6,455 nt of DNA from contig DCVY01000001.1 in NCBI GenBank assembly GCA_002327945.1, positions 8,557-15,011 of the forward strand, given 5' to 3'. The notes beneath the pieces are model-generated. The model did not search any database, had not been told where the DNA came from, and saw nothing but the letters and a program-made list of their open reading frames with translations. The position numbers were made by a program, and so were the translations under genes. Source of the DNA: Acidovorax delafieldii. Lineage in GTDB: Bacteria; Pseudomonadota; Gammaproteobacteria; Burkholderiales; Burkholderiaceae_C. Shown here piece by piece: positions 1 to 6,455 of this stretch; the first letter of the stretch is position 1, and each line of letters starts with the position of its first letter.

Positions 1-313
1 GCGCTGGAGCCGATTTTTGCTCAGATTCAGCCGCCACAGGGGTCGGTGCTGCAACTGGAGCCGCAGCGGTGGCGCCCTCCACTTCCAGCGTCAGCACCAC
101 CGAGCCCTCGGCGACCTTGTCGCCCAGCTTCACGCGCAGTTCCTTGACCACGCCCGCATGGCTGGAGGGAATCTCCATGGAGGCCTTGTCGGACTCCACG
201 GTGATCAGGCTTTGCTCGGCCTTGATGGTGTCGCCGGGTTGAACCAGCACTTCGATGATGGCCACTTCGGCGAAGTCGCCGATGTCGGGCACCTTGATGT
301 CGATGATTGCCAT
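1..313 (-). CDS. lpdA: Dihydrolipoamide dehydrogenase (E3) of the pyruvate dehydrogenase complex, N-terminal lipoyl domain, partial
   Basis: Only the first 104 codons are inside the window; the 3' part runs off the left edge. What is visible is one complete lipoyl domain (about residues 1-80), starting [14 protein letters not shown], with the lipoylation motif [11 protein letters not shown] and acceptor lysine K43. An Ala/Pro-rich linker then begins (about 81-104). The FAD/NAD-binding E3 body is not visible, so the E3 call rests on context: third gene after aceE and aceF, and the known betaproteobacterial and Neisseria type of E3 with a fused lipoyl domain. E3 is an FAD enzyme that reoxidises dihydrolipoyl groups with NAD+ in the cytoplasm. 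The start is fixed by the conserved domain beginning and a GAGGG box 8 bases upstream. It lies 16 bases after the aceF stop, so it is probably co-transcribed and translationally close-coupled. Alternatives are a second E2 or another lipoyl protein, but these are less likely here. Confidence 0.82.
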   Translation of the reverse strand, partial: MAIIDIKVPDIGDFAEVAIIEVLVQPGDTIKAEQSLITVESDKASMEIPSSHAGVVKELRVKLGDKVAEGSVVLTLEVEGATAAAPVAAPTPVAAESEQKSAPA

Positions 314-321
314 GGGTATTG

Positions 322-326
322 CCCTC
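322..326 (-). promoter_or_regulatory. Ribosome binding site of lpdA
   Basis: On the minus strand GAGGG lies 8 bases before the ATG at 313-311, inside the 16-base gap after the aceF stop codon. It supports this ATG as the true start of the lipoyl-E3 gene. Confidence 0.6.
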
Positions 327-329
327 GCG

Positions 330-1994
330 TCACATCACGATGCGGCGAAAGTCCGCCAGCAGCGAGGCAAAGTACACGTTGAAGCGTGCGGCGGCGGCGC
401 CGTCGATCACGCGGTGGTCCCAGCTCAGGCTCAGGGGCAGCATGAGGCGCGGCGCAAACTGTTTGCCGTCCCACTTCGGTTCCAGACTGCTCTTGCACAC
501 GCCCATGATGGCCACTTCGGGCGCGTTGATGATGGGCGTGAAGTAGCGCCCGCCAATGCCGCCCAGCGAGCTGATGGAGAAGCAGCCACCGGTCATGTCC
601 GCCGGGCCGAGCTTGCCGTCACGTGCCTTCTTGGCCAGGTCGCCCATCTCTTGGCTGATCTGCACGATGCCTTTCTTGTCTGCGTCACGGATGACGGGCA
701 CGACGAGGCCGTTGGGCGTGTCGGCCGCAAAGCCGATGTGGAAGTGGTTCTTGAGCACCAGCTGGTCGCCGTCGAGCGAGCTATTGAACTCGGGGAACTT
801 CTTGAGCGCGGCCACGGCGGCCTTGATCATGAAGGCGAGCATGGTGACCTTGACGCCACTCTTTTCGTTTTCCTGGTTGAACTGCACGCGGAAGGCTTCG
901 AGGTCGGTGATGTCCGCGTCGTCGTGGTTGGTGACGTGCGGGATGAGCACCCAGTTGCGGTGCAGGTTGGCACCGCTGATCTTCTTGATGCGCGAGAGAT
1001 CCTTTCGCTCCACGGAGCCGAACTTGGCGAAATCGACCTTGGGCCAGGGCAACAACTCCAGGCCCATACCGGAACCACCCGACACTGCAGGCGCCTTGGC
1101 GGCCTGGGCCTTGGTTTGGGCAGTGCCACCCATCACCTGCTTGGTGAAGGACTGCACGTCGTCTTGCGTGATGCGGCCCTTGGGTCCGGTGCCCTTGACT
1201 TCATCAATGGGCACACCCAGTTCGCGGGCGAACTTGCGCACGGAGGGCGATGCGTGCGGCAGGCCAGCCGTGGGGGCGCCAGGCTGGTGGGCGGGCACGG
1301 CCACCGATGCTGCGGCAGCGGCAGACGCTGCTGCGACGGCGACTGCAGGGGCTACAGACGCAGCCGCAGGAGCTTGCGCGGGTGCAGCAGATGCAACGGG
1401 TGCGGGCGCTGCAGCACTTGCAGCACCTTCCAGCAAGGCTATCAAGTCACCGATATTGACGGTGTCACCGATCTTGACCTTCAGCTCCTTGAGCACGCCA
1501 GCGGCGGGCGAAGGGATCTCCATGGATGCCTTGTCGGACTCGACGGTGAACAGCGACTGATCCAGCTCGATGGTGTCGCCGGGTTTGGCCAGCACCTCGA
1601 TGACAGCCACATCCTTGAAGTCGCCAATGTTGGGCACGCGCACTTCGACCGGGCCCGACGCTGCGGCGGGCGCAGCCATCAGAGCTGGTGCTGCTGCAGG
1701 GGGCATGACGGCTGGTGCGGGCGCCGCAACTGCGGGTGCCGGAGTCTCAGTGGCGCCAGCCACCTCCAGTGCCAGCACCACCGAGCCTTGCTTGACCTTG
1801 TCACCGACCTGCACGCGCAGTTCTTTGACGACGCCAGCGTGGCTCGAAGGAATCTCCATGGAAGCCTTGTCGGACTCGACGGTGATCAGCGATTGTTCGG
1901 CTTTCACCACATCGCCGGGCTTGACCAGCAGCTCGATCACGCCGACTTCGTCGAAGTCACCGATGTCTGGAACTTGGATTTCTACCAATGCCAT
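330..1994 (-). CDS. aceF: Dihydrolipoyllysine-residue acetyltransferase (E2) of the pyruvate dehydrogenase complex
   Basis: E2 core subunit (554 residues) that carries acetyl groups on lipoyl arms and transfers them to CoA. Two lipoyl domains are visible: residues 1-80 with lysine K43, and about 115-190 with lysine K155, both in [11 protein letters not shown]. Ala/Pro-rich mobile linkers follow each (about 81-114 and 190-246). The peripheral subunit-binding domain is about 248-283 ([15 protein letters not shown]). The catalytic domain is about 325-554, with the active-site motif DHRVIDG at 526-532 (H527, D531). Two lipoyl domains, against three in E. coli, match the Ralstonia-type E2. I chose the ATG at 1994-1992 because the lipoyl fold begins there and AGGAGG sits 6 bases upstream; an in-frame ATG at 2057 would add 21 unconserved residues read through a GC hairpin. 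The gene lies between aceE and lpdA in the same operon. Lipoyl domain 1 resembles the LpdA lipoyl domain more than it resembles domain 2. Confidence 0.97.
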   Translation of the reverse strand: MALVEIQVPDIGDFDEVGVIELLVKPGDVVKAEQSLITVESDKASMEIPSSHAGVVKELRVQVGDKVKQGSVVLALEVAGATETPAPAVAAPAPAVMPPAAAPALMAAPAAASGPVEVRVPNIGDFKDVAVIEVLAKPGDTIELDQSLFTVESDKASMEIPSPAAGVLKELKVKIGDTVNIGDLIALLEGAASAAAPAPVASAAPAQAPAAASVAPAVAVAAASAAAAASVAVPAHQPGAPTAGLPHASPSVRKFARELGVPIDEVKGTGPKGRITQDDVQSFTKQVMGGTAQTKAQAAKAPAVSGGSGMGLELLPWPKVDFAKFGSVERKDLSRIKKISGANLHRNWVLIPHVTNHDDADITDLEAFRVQFNQENEKSGVKVTMLAFMIKAAVAALKKFPEFNSSLDGDQLVLKNHFHIGFAADTPNGLVVPVIRDADKKGIVQISQEMGDLAKKARDGKLGPADMTGGCFSISSLGGIGGRYFTPIINAPEVAIMGVCKSSLEPKWDGKQFAPRLMLPLSLSWDHRVIDGAAAARFNVYFASLLADFRRIVM

Positions 1995-2000
1995 GCTATG

Positions 2001-2006
2001 CCTCCT
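2001..2006 (-). promoter_or_regulatory. Ribosome binding site of aceF, decides the start
   Basis: A perfect AGGAGG on the minus strand, 6 bases before the ATG at 1994. It selects this start over the longer in-frame option at 2057, which has no comparable site and precedes the intergenic hairpin. Confidence 0.85.
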
Positions 2007-2020
2007 GTCGAGCCGCCTCA

Positions 2021-2040
2021 AAGGGGGCATGCGCCCCCTT
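2021..2040. repeat. GC-rich perfect hairpin in the aceE-aceF gap, possible dispersed repeat
   Basis: AAGGGGGC (2021-2028) and GCCCCCTT (2033-2040) form a perfect 8-bp stem with a 4-base loop. The right arm can instead pair with the G-run at 2041-2047 (GCCCCC/GGGGGC, 3-base loop), so two mutually exclusive folds exist. In the aceE-aceF transcript the stem lies about 15 bases upstream of the aceF AGGAGG. Only three U residues follow it, so it is not a classic intrinsic terminator. It could stabilise the upstream mRNA end, adjust aceF relative to aceE, or simply be a copy of an intergenic GC palindrome repeated in the genome. I recall similar C/G-run palindromes in Comamonadaceae genomes but cannot confirm this one. 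Confidence 0.7.
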
Positions 2041-2095
2041 GGGGGGCAGCGAATCACTATGAGCGTGGGGGTTCAAGGTTTGTCTCCGTTGCGGT

Positions 2096-4834
2096 TTACG
2101 CATACAGCGGGTTGACCTTGTCGGCCTGGATGTTGTATTTGGCAATCGCCTCGGCCACCTTGGTGGCGGGCAATACGCCGTCTTCGCTCAGCGCCTTGAG
2201 GGCGGCCACGACGATGTAATGGCGGTTGACCTCGAAGTGCTCGCGCAGCTTGCTGCGGAAGTCGCTGCGGCCAAATCCGTCGGTGCCCAGCACCTTGTAG
2301 GTGCGGCCCTTGGGGATGAACGGACGGATCTGCTCGGCATAGGCCTTCATGTAGTCGGTGGATGCGACCACCGGGCCGGAACTGTTGCCCAACTGTTGCG
2401 CCACAAAGGGCACACGCGGGGTTTCCAGCGGGTGCAGCAGGTTCCAGCGGTCGGCATCCTGGCCTTCGCGGGTGAGCTCGTTGAAGCTGGGGCAACTCCA
2501 CACGTCGGCCTGCACGCCCCAATCGGCCGCAAGCAGGGTTTGTGCGGCCAGCGACTCGCGCAAAATGGTGCCCGATCCCAGCAGCTGCACACGCTTGTCG
2601 CCGGCACCGGAGGTGCCCTGCGGGGGCATGGCTCCGGGCTTGCACAGGTACATGCCCTTGATGATCTGCTCTTGCGTGCCCACCGTGAGTCCGGGCATGG
2701 GGTAGTTCTCGTTGAGCAGCGTGATGTAGTAGAAAACATTCTCTTGTTGCTCGACCATGCGCTTGAGGCCCCGGTGCATGATCACGGCCACTTCGTGCGC
2801 GAAGGTGGGGTCGTAAGTCACGCAGTTGGGGATGGTGTTGGCCAGGATATGGCTGTGGCCATCCTCGTGCTGCAGGCCTTCGCCGTTGAGCGTGGTGCGA
2901 CCCGAGGTGCCGCCCAGCAGGAAGCCGCGCGCCTGCATGTCACCGGCCGCCCAGGCCAGGTCCCCGATGCGCTGGAAGCCGAACATGGAGTAGTACACGT
3001 AGAACGGCACCATGATGCGGTTGTTGGTGCTGTAGCTGGTGGCCGCCGCGATCCAGCTGGCCATGCCGCCCGCTTCGTTGATGCCCTCTTGCAGGATCTG
3101 GCCGGCCTTGTCTTCGCGGTAATACATCACCTGGTCGCGGTCGACCGGGGTGTACAGCTGGCCCTTGGGGTTGTAGATGCCGATCTGGCGGAACAGGCCT
3201 TCCATGCCGAAGGTGCGGGCCTCGTCCACCAGGATGGGTACCACGCGGGGGCCCAGGGCCTGGTCACGCAGCAGCTGCGTGATGAAGCGCACATAGGCCT
3301 GCGTGGTGCTGATCTCGCGGCCCTCGGCCGTGGGATCGAGGATGGCCTTGAACGTCTCCAGCGCGGGCACGGTGAAGTGCTCGTCTGCCTTCACGCGGCG
3401 CTTGGGCAGGTAGCCGCCCAGCGCCTTGCGGCGCTCGTGCAGGTACTTGATTTCAGGGGTGTCGTCGGCGGGCTTGTAGTACGGAATCTTGTACAGTTCG
3501 CTGTCCGGAATCGGGATGTTGAACCGGTCACGGATGTACTTGATGTCTTCGTCGCTGAGCTTCTTGGTCTGGTGCACGGTGTTCTTGCCTTCACCGGCCT
3601 TGCCCATGCCATAACCCTTGACGGTCTTGACCAGCAGCACCGTGGGCTGGCCCTTGTGCTCGTTGGCAGCATGGAAGGCCGCGTAGACCTTGGTCGGCTC
3701 GTGGCCGCCACGGCGCAACTCGAACACCTCCTCGTCGGTCATGTGCTCGACGAGTTGGAGCGTTTCGGGGTACTTGCCAAAGAAGTTCTTGCGCACAAAG
3801 GCACCGTCGTTGGCCTTCATGGCCTGGTAGTCGCCGTCAAGGGTTTCCATCATCAGCTGCTTGAGCTTGCCGGTCTTGTCACGGGCCAGCAGCACATCCC
3901 AGCCGGCACCCCACAGCAGCTTGATGACATTCCAGCCGCTGCCACGGAATTCACCTTCGAGCTCCTGCACGATCTTGCCGTTGCCGCGCACCGGGCCATC
4001 CAGGCGCTGCAGGTTGCAGTTGACCACGAACACCAGGTTGTCAAGGCTCTCACGGGCGGCCAGGCCGATGGCACCCAGGGATTCGGGCTCGTCCATCTCG
4101 CCGTCGCCGCAGAACACCCAGACCTTGCGGTTTTCGGTGTTGGCAATGCCGCGTGCATGCAGGTACTTCAAAAACCGCGCCTGATAAATGGCCATCAGCG
4201 GGCCCAGACCCATCGACACAGTGGGGAACTGCCAGAACTCGGGCATCAGCTTGGGGTGTGGGTAGCTGGACAGGCCCTTGCCATCCACTTCCTGGCGGAA
4301 GCTGTCGAGCTGCTCTTCGTTCAGGCGGCCTTCCAGGTAGGCCCGGGCGTAGATGCCGGGCGAGCTGTGACCCTGGATGTAGAGCAGGTCACCTCCGTGG
4401 CCCTCGCTCTCGGCATGCCAGAAATGGTTGAAACCCGCACCAAACATGCTGGCCACGGAAGCGAACGAGCCAATGTGCCCGCCCAGGTCGCCGCCGTCCG
4501 CAGGGTCCAGCCGGTTGGCGCGCACCACCATGGCCATGGCGTTCCAGCGCATGTAGGCGCGCAGGCGCTTCTCGATGGCGATGTTGCCCGGGCAATGGGC
4601 TTCCTGCTCGGGCTCGATGGTGTTCACATACCCCGTGTTGCCCGAAAACGGCATGTCAATGCTGTTCTGGCGGGCGTGTTCCAGCAATTGCTCGATCAAA
4701 AAGTGGGCGCGCTCGGCACCTTCTTTGTCGATGACTGCGGACAGCGCATCCATCCACTCGCGGGTTTCTTGCTGATCGGTGTCGGTGGCGGGCGCGGCAC
4801 CGTTACCGGCCAGGGGTGCGGGCTGAGCTGACAT
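2096..4834 (-). CDS. aceE: Pyruvate dehydrogenase E1 component, homodimeric type
   Basis: Thiamine diphosphate (ThDP) enzyme (912 residues; E. coli AceE has 887) that decarboxylates pyruvate and reductively acetylates the lipoyl groups of AceF and probably LpdA in the cytoplasm. The extra length is partly an N-terminal low-complexity stretch (about 1-22). The ThDP motif begins GDGEMDEPES at 243-252 and ends VVNCNLQ; D244, N274 and Q276 match the Mg2+ ligands of E. coli AceE. Active-site histidines are in place: H120 (GGHIGSF), H156 (QGHSSPG) and H421 (NTVHQTKK). The middle domain carries ARTFGMEGLFRQ (539-550) with the expected cofactor-binding glutamate, and GEGLQHEDGHSH (651-662). The C-terminal domain runs to NPLYA. 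The start ATG has AGGAG 6 bases upstream. It is the first gene of the aceE-aceF-lpdA operon and is divergent from the sensor gene at 4991. The reading frame is intact with no missing catalytic residue. Confidence 0.98.
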   Translation of the reverse strand: MSAQPAPLAGNGAAPATDTDQQETREWMDALSAVIDKEGAERAHFLIEQLLEHARQNSIDMPFSGNTGYVNTIEPEQEAHCPGNIAIEKRLRAYMRWNAMAMVVRANRLDPADGGDLGGHIGSFASVASMFGAGFNHFWHAESEGHGGDLLYIQGHSSPGIYARAYLEGRLNEEQLDSFRQEVDGKGLSSYPHPKLMPEFWQFPTVSMGLGPLMAIYQARFLKYLHARGIANTENRKVWVFCGDGEMDEPESLGAIGLAARESLDNLVFVVNCNLQRLDGPVRGNGKIVQELEGEFRGSGWNVIKLLWGAGWDVLLARDKTGKLKQLMMETLDGDYQAMKANDGAFVRKNFFGKYPETLQLVEHMTDEEVFELRRGGHEPTKVYAAFHAANEHKGQPTVLLVKTVKGYGMGKAGEGKNTVHQTKKLSDEDIKYIRDRFNIPIPDSELYKIPYYKPADDTPEIKYLHERRKALGGYLPKRRVKADEHFTVPALETFKAILDPTAEGREISTTQAYVRFITQLLRDQALGPRVVPILVDEARTFGMEGLFRQIGIYNPKGQLYTPVDRDQVMYYREDKAGQILQEGINEAGGMASWIAAATSYSTNNRIMVPFYVYYSMFGFQRIGDLAWAAGDMQARGFLLGGTSGRTTLNGEGLQHEDGHSHILANTIPNCVTYDPTFAHEVAVIMHRGLKRMVEQQENVFYYITLLNENYPMPGLTVGTQEQIIKGMYLCKPGAMPPQGTSGAGDKRVQLLGSGTILRESLAAQTLLAADWGVQADVWSCPSFNELTREGQDADRWNLLHPLETPRVPFVAQQLGNSSGPVVASTDYMKAYAEQIRPFIPKGRTYKVLGTDGFGRSDFRSKLREHFEVNRHYIVVAALKALSEDGVLPATKVAEAIAKYNIQADKVNPLYA

Positions 4835-4840
4835 GCTTGA

Positions 4841-4845
4841 CTCCT
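4841..4845 (-). promoter_or_regulatory. Ribosome binding site of aceE
   Basis: AGGAG on the minus strand, 6 bases before the ATG at 4834-4832. Spacing and sequence are close to ideal and fix the aceE start. Confidence 0.8.
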
Positions 4846-4898
4846 GTGTATATGGGGCTGCAATTTAGTACGTTGTGTCTAGTTTCGCATATTTTTTT

Positions 4899-4913
4899 GC
4901 TATTTCAAATAGC
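4899..4913. repeat. 15-base palindrome in the aceE upstream region, possible operator
   Basis: GCTATTTCAAATAGC is a perfect inverted repeat of 7-base arms around one central base. On the minus strand it overlaps the only decent -35-like hexamer for aceE (TTGAAA, 4908-4903). It could be a dimeric regulator site, or part of an AT-rich intergenic repeat; related GCTAT...ATAGC palindromes are, from memory, frequent between genes in Comamonadaceae. It does not resemble the E. coli PdhR operator (AATTGGT...ACCAATT). Confidence 0.5.
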
Positions 4914-4921
4914 GCCAACTG

Positions 4922-4938
4922 ATTTCGTATAATGAAAT
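4922..4938. promoter_or_regulatory. 17-base inverted repeat overlapping the sensor-gene -10 box, operator candidate
   Basis: ATTTCGTATAATGAAAT has 5-base arms (ATTTC/GAAAT) symmetric about 4930 and covers the -10 box at 4928-4933, so a bound protein would block that promoter. A related half site, TTTCGCATA, lies at 4883-4891, about 40 bases away in the same orientation (TTTCGTATA at 4923-4931). Motifs of the form TTTCG-n-CGAAA are known for IclR-family regulators; assigning a family here is a guess. Confidence 0.4.
4928..4933 (+). promoter_or_regulatory. -10 box of a probable sigma70-type promoter for the sensor gene
   Basis: A perfect TATAAT facing right. The upstream -35 is poor: the best nearby option is TTTCAA at 4903-4908 with a 19-base spacer, and no TG extension is present. 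Transcription would begin near 4940, leaving a leader of about 50 bases to the ATG at 4991 but only about 9 bases to the alternative ATG at 4949. Confidence 0.5.
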
Positions 4939-4990
4939 ATTGCCGCGAATGCACAGGCAAGACACACCCCCCTTCCTCTACACTTGCCAC

Positions 4991-6455
4991 ATGGACAAAA
5001 CCCCCGCCACCGCCGCGCCAGAGACACCTACGGCCACCCGGGTGCACGGGTGGCGCAGTTGGTGGCGCGGCCTCTCACCCGCCCGCCAGGATCGGTTTGC
5101 GGCGCTGGCGCCCCTGGCGGCCGTGCTGCTGTTCATGGCGGCCATCGTGGCAGCCTTCTGGTATCTGCGGGCCGAGGAGATGGAGCGCGAACACGAAGCC
5201 CTCAAGCGCGACGTGGAATACGCCCAGCAACGCGTGCGCCTGCGCCTGCTGGAACGCCAGGAACAACTGATGCGCATTGCGCGCGACCTGTCCAATCAGG
5301 ACATGGATCACGCCGAGTTTGTGCGCCGGGCCGAATCCCTGATCAGCCAATATCCCGAGCTCCAGGCCATCACCTGGATCGATGACAAGCGGCGCATCCG
5401 CGCCAGTCATGCCGCCCCCACGCTCGGCAGCAGCGGATTGCACATGGCCGGTGAAGTGCTTACCCCCGGCAGCATCGCAGACACCTTTGAGCTGGCACGC
5501 GACCTCCAGCAACCCGTGTATGCGCAGCCCACCGCCACACAAGGCCCCCCCCCCCCGCTGCAATTGCATGTACCCCTGAACCAGCAGGAAAGATTTAGCG
5601 GCGTGGTACTGGGCGAGTACTCCTTAGACAGCCTGTTGCGCTACGGCACCCCCACCGAGGTGCTGGCTCGTTATTCCGTCACGCTGCTCGACGGCAACCG
5701 CCAGGTACTCGCCGGCACGCCGCTGGCGCGGCGCAACCCCGACACCCAGTTGTTGCCGTGGAGCCCGCGTGCCAATGAATACGAAGCGCCCGTCTCGCCT
5801 GTGGGCAACAGCCTGGTGCTGCGCGCGCAGGCCTACCACACATCGCTGGGCATGGTGGGCAGCGGACTGTTCTGGCTGGTGGGCACACTCAGCACCATGA
5901 CGGCCTGGATGCTGATTGCCACATGGCGCCACACCCGCAGGCGCATGAAGGCCCAGCAGGCGCTGGTGGCGGAAACCAACTTCCGCCGGGCCATGGAAAA
6001 CTCTATCCTCACCGGCATGCGCGCGCTGGATATGGAGGGGCGCATCACCTATGTGAATGCTGCGTTTTGCCAGATGACGGGCTGGAGCGAGGCCGAACTG
6101 GTGGGCCTGACAGCCCCCTTCCCCTACTGGCCCGAATCCGACTATGAGGCGCTGCATGCCAAGCTGCGCGACGAGATCAGCGGCAAAACCGTGATGGGCG
6201 GGTTTCATGTCCGCGTGCAGCGCAAGAACGGCACACTGTTTGATGCGCGCCTGTATGTGTCGCCGCTGATCGACGCCCATGGCCAGCAAACCGGCTGGAT
6301 GACGTCGATGACCGACATCACCGAGCCCAAACGCATCCGCGAGCAGCTGTCGGCATCCTACGAACGCTTCACCATCGTGCTGGAGGCGCTCGACGCCTCG
6401 GTTTCTGTGGCACCGCTGGGCAGCCAGGAATTGCTGTTTGCCAACAAGCTCTACT
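4991..6455 (+). CDS. Membrane-bound PAS-domain sensor protein, probable histidine kinase, N-terminal part
   Basis: The first 488 codons are visible and open to the right edge. A Trp/Arg-rich cytoplasmic N-terminus (about 1-36) leads into TM1 (about 37-59), an extracytoplasmic sensor region (about 60-287) starting with a charged, probably coiled-coil helix (60-100), and TM2 (about 288-312). A PAS domain follows at about 327-445 (AMENSILTGMRALDMEGRI, YVNAAFCQMTGWSEAEL), ending in a PAC-like stretch finishing GWMTSMTDITEPKR. What looks like a second PAS starts near 455. This build is typical of two-component sensor kinases, but the kinase domain is outside the window, so a GGDEF/EAL enzyme or other output cannot be excluded. 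The ligand is unknown. The start is uncertain: no clear Shine-Dalgarno precedes 4991, and an in-frame ATG at 4949 would add 14 residues. I prefer 4991 because of the leader length from the TATAAT box. The gene diverges from aceE. A C12 run encodes prolines 186-189 in the sensor region. Confidence 0.85.
   Translation, partial: MDKTPATAAPETPTATRVHGWRSWWRGLSPARQDRFAALAPLAAVLLFMAAIVAAFWYLRAEEMEREHEALKRDVEYAQQRVRLRLLERQEQLMRIARDLSNQDMDHAEFVRRAESLISQYPELQAITWIDDKRRIRASHAAPTLGSSGLHMAGEVLTPGSIADTFELARDLQQPVYAQPTATQGPPPPLQLHVPLNQQERFSGVVLGEYSLDSLLRYGTPTEVLARYSVTLLDGNRQVLAGTPLARRNPDTQLLPWSPRANEYEAPVSPVGNSLVLRAQAYHTSLGMVGSGLFWLVGTLSTMTAWMLIATWRHTRRRMKAQQALVAETNFRRAMENSILTGMRALDMEGRITYVNAAFCQMTGWSEAELVGLTAPFPYWPESDYEALHAKLRDEISGKTVMGGFHVRVQRKNGTLFDARLYVSPLIDAHGQQTGWMTSMTDITEPKRIREQLSASYERFTIVLEALDASVSVAPLGSQELLFANKLY
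5033..5054 (+). repeat. Hairpin inside the first codons of the sensor gene
   Basis: GCCACCCG (5033-5040) and CGGGTGGC (5047-5054) form a perfect 8-bp GC-rich stem with a 6-base loop, covering about codons 15-22. In the mRNA it could slow early translation. It may equally be chance in GC-rich coding sequence. Confidence 0.4.
5545..5556 (+). repeat. C12 homopolymer within the sensor-gene reading frame
   Basis: Twelve consecutive C residues encode the Pro-rich stretch at residues 186-189 in the extracytoplasmic region. With twelve C the upstream and downstream frames join into one sensible protein. Loss of one C would lead to TGA at 5577-5579; gain of one C would lead to TAG at 5596-5598. Confidence 0.9.

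Larger units (their letters stand above)
4835..4990. promoter_or_regulatory. Divergent regulatory region between aceE and the sensor gene
   Basis: 156 bases without a gene. The middle (about 4861-4940) is much richer in A and T than the flanking genes, as expected of a promoter region. It holds the rightward TATAAT box, two symmetric motifs and a 7-T run at 4892-4898. For the leftward aceE promoter I find only a weak candidate: a TTGAAA -35-like hexamer on the minus strand at 4908-4903, with no good -10 at 16-18 bases (best is GAAACT at 4886-4881). The aceE promoter is therefore unresolved and may need an activator. Confidence 0.7.

Noticed and set aside
2021..2047. Intrinsic terminator after aceE
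   Set aside because: The stem is strong, but only three U follow it in the transcript, and aceF continues the same pathway 27 bases downstream of the stem.
1995..2057. N-terminal extension of AceF by 21 residues from ATG 2057
   Set aside because: The extension is read through the GC hairpin, has no good ribosome binding site, and precedes a standard lipoyl domain start that has AGGAGG at the right distance.
255..2219. 654-codon open frame on the plus strand opposite aceF
   Set aside because: It crosses the whole aceF gene and both intergenic gaps, and its Gly/Cys/Arg-rich product is the shadow of the Ala-rich aceF linkers.
2219..4831. 870-codon open frame on the plus strand opposite aceE
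   Set aside because: It mirrors aceE in a GC-rich genome, where antisense frames stay open. Its product is His/Gly/Val/Leu-rich low-complexity sequence without domain motifs, while aceE carries all its catalytic motifs.
5047..5080. tRNA-like D-arm sequence (GTGGCGCAGTTGGTGGCGC)
   Set aside because: It resembles a tRNA A box, but I find no matching acceptor stem, anticodon arm or GGTTCGA T-loop downstream, and it is in frame within the sensor coding region.
4932..5270. 112-codon plus-strand frame starting at the -10 box
   Set aside because: It is out of frame with the sensor protein, begins inside the TATAAT box, and its product is an Ala/Pro/Cys/Trp-rich frame-shift image of the real N-terminus.
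5624..6289. 221-codon open frame on the minus strand opposite the sensor gene
   Set aside because: The plus strand shows coherent TM and PAS features at the same place; the minus-strand product has no recognisable feature.

Overview
The window is GC-rich, compact DNA that looks like the chromosome of a betaproteobacterium, most likely Comamonadaceae (Acidovorax-like). The reasons are gene content and organisation: a homodimeric-type pyruvate dehydrogenase E1 (aceE), an E2 with two lipoyl domains (aceF), then an E3 gene starting with its own lipoyl domain. That order and that lipoylated E3 are known from Ralstonia and relatives. The taxon is an inference from protein style, not a search result.

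Layout. Positions 1-4834 hold three minus-strand genes, read right to left as aceE (2096-4834), aceF (330-1994) and the first 104 codons of lpdA (1-313, cut by the window edge). The gaps are 101 and 16 bases, each gene has a good Shine-Dalgarno sequence, and no convincing terminator separates them, so they are probably one operon. Together they encode the complex that converts pyruvate, CoA and NAD+ to acetyl-CoA, CO2 and NADH. AceE decarboxylates pyruvate and acetylates lipoyl groups, AceF passes the acetyl group to CoA, and LpdA reoxidises the lipoyl groups. The aceE-aceF gap holds a strong GC hairpin that may be a copy of a dispersed repeat.

Positions 4835-4990 are a 156-base divergent regulatory region. 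It is AT-rich in its middle and has a perfect TATAAT box facing right, a 17-base inverted repeat over that box, and a separate 15-base palindrome.

From 4991 to the right edge runs a plus-strand gene for a membrane-anchored sensor protein: TM, about 230 extracytoplasmic residues, TM, a PAS/PAC domain, and the start of what may be a second PAS. It is probably a histidine kinase whose catalytic part lies outside the window. A run of twelve C residues interrupts its sensor domain, and a one-base change in either direction would end the protein within about 45 bases. That makes it the most interesting local oddity, as either a phase-variable switch or a sequencing-sensitive spot. Most of the window is ordinary central metabolism. 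I see no mobile element, CRISPR array or RNA gene.
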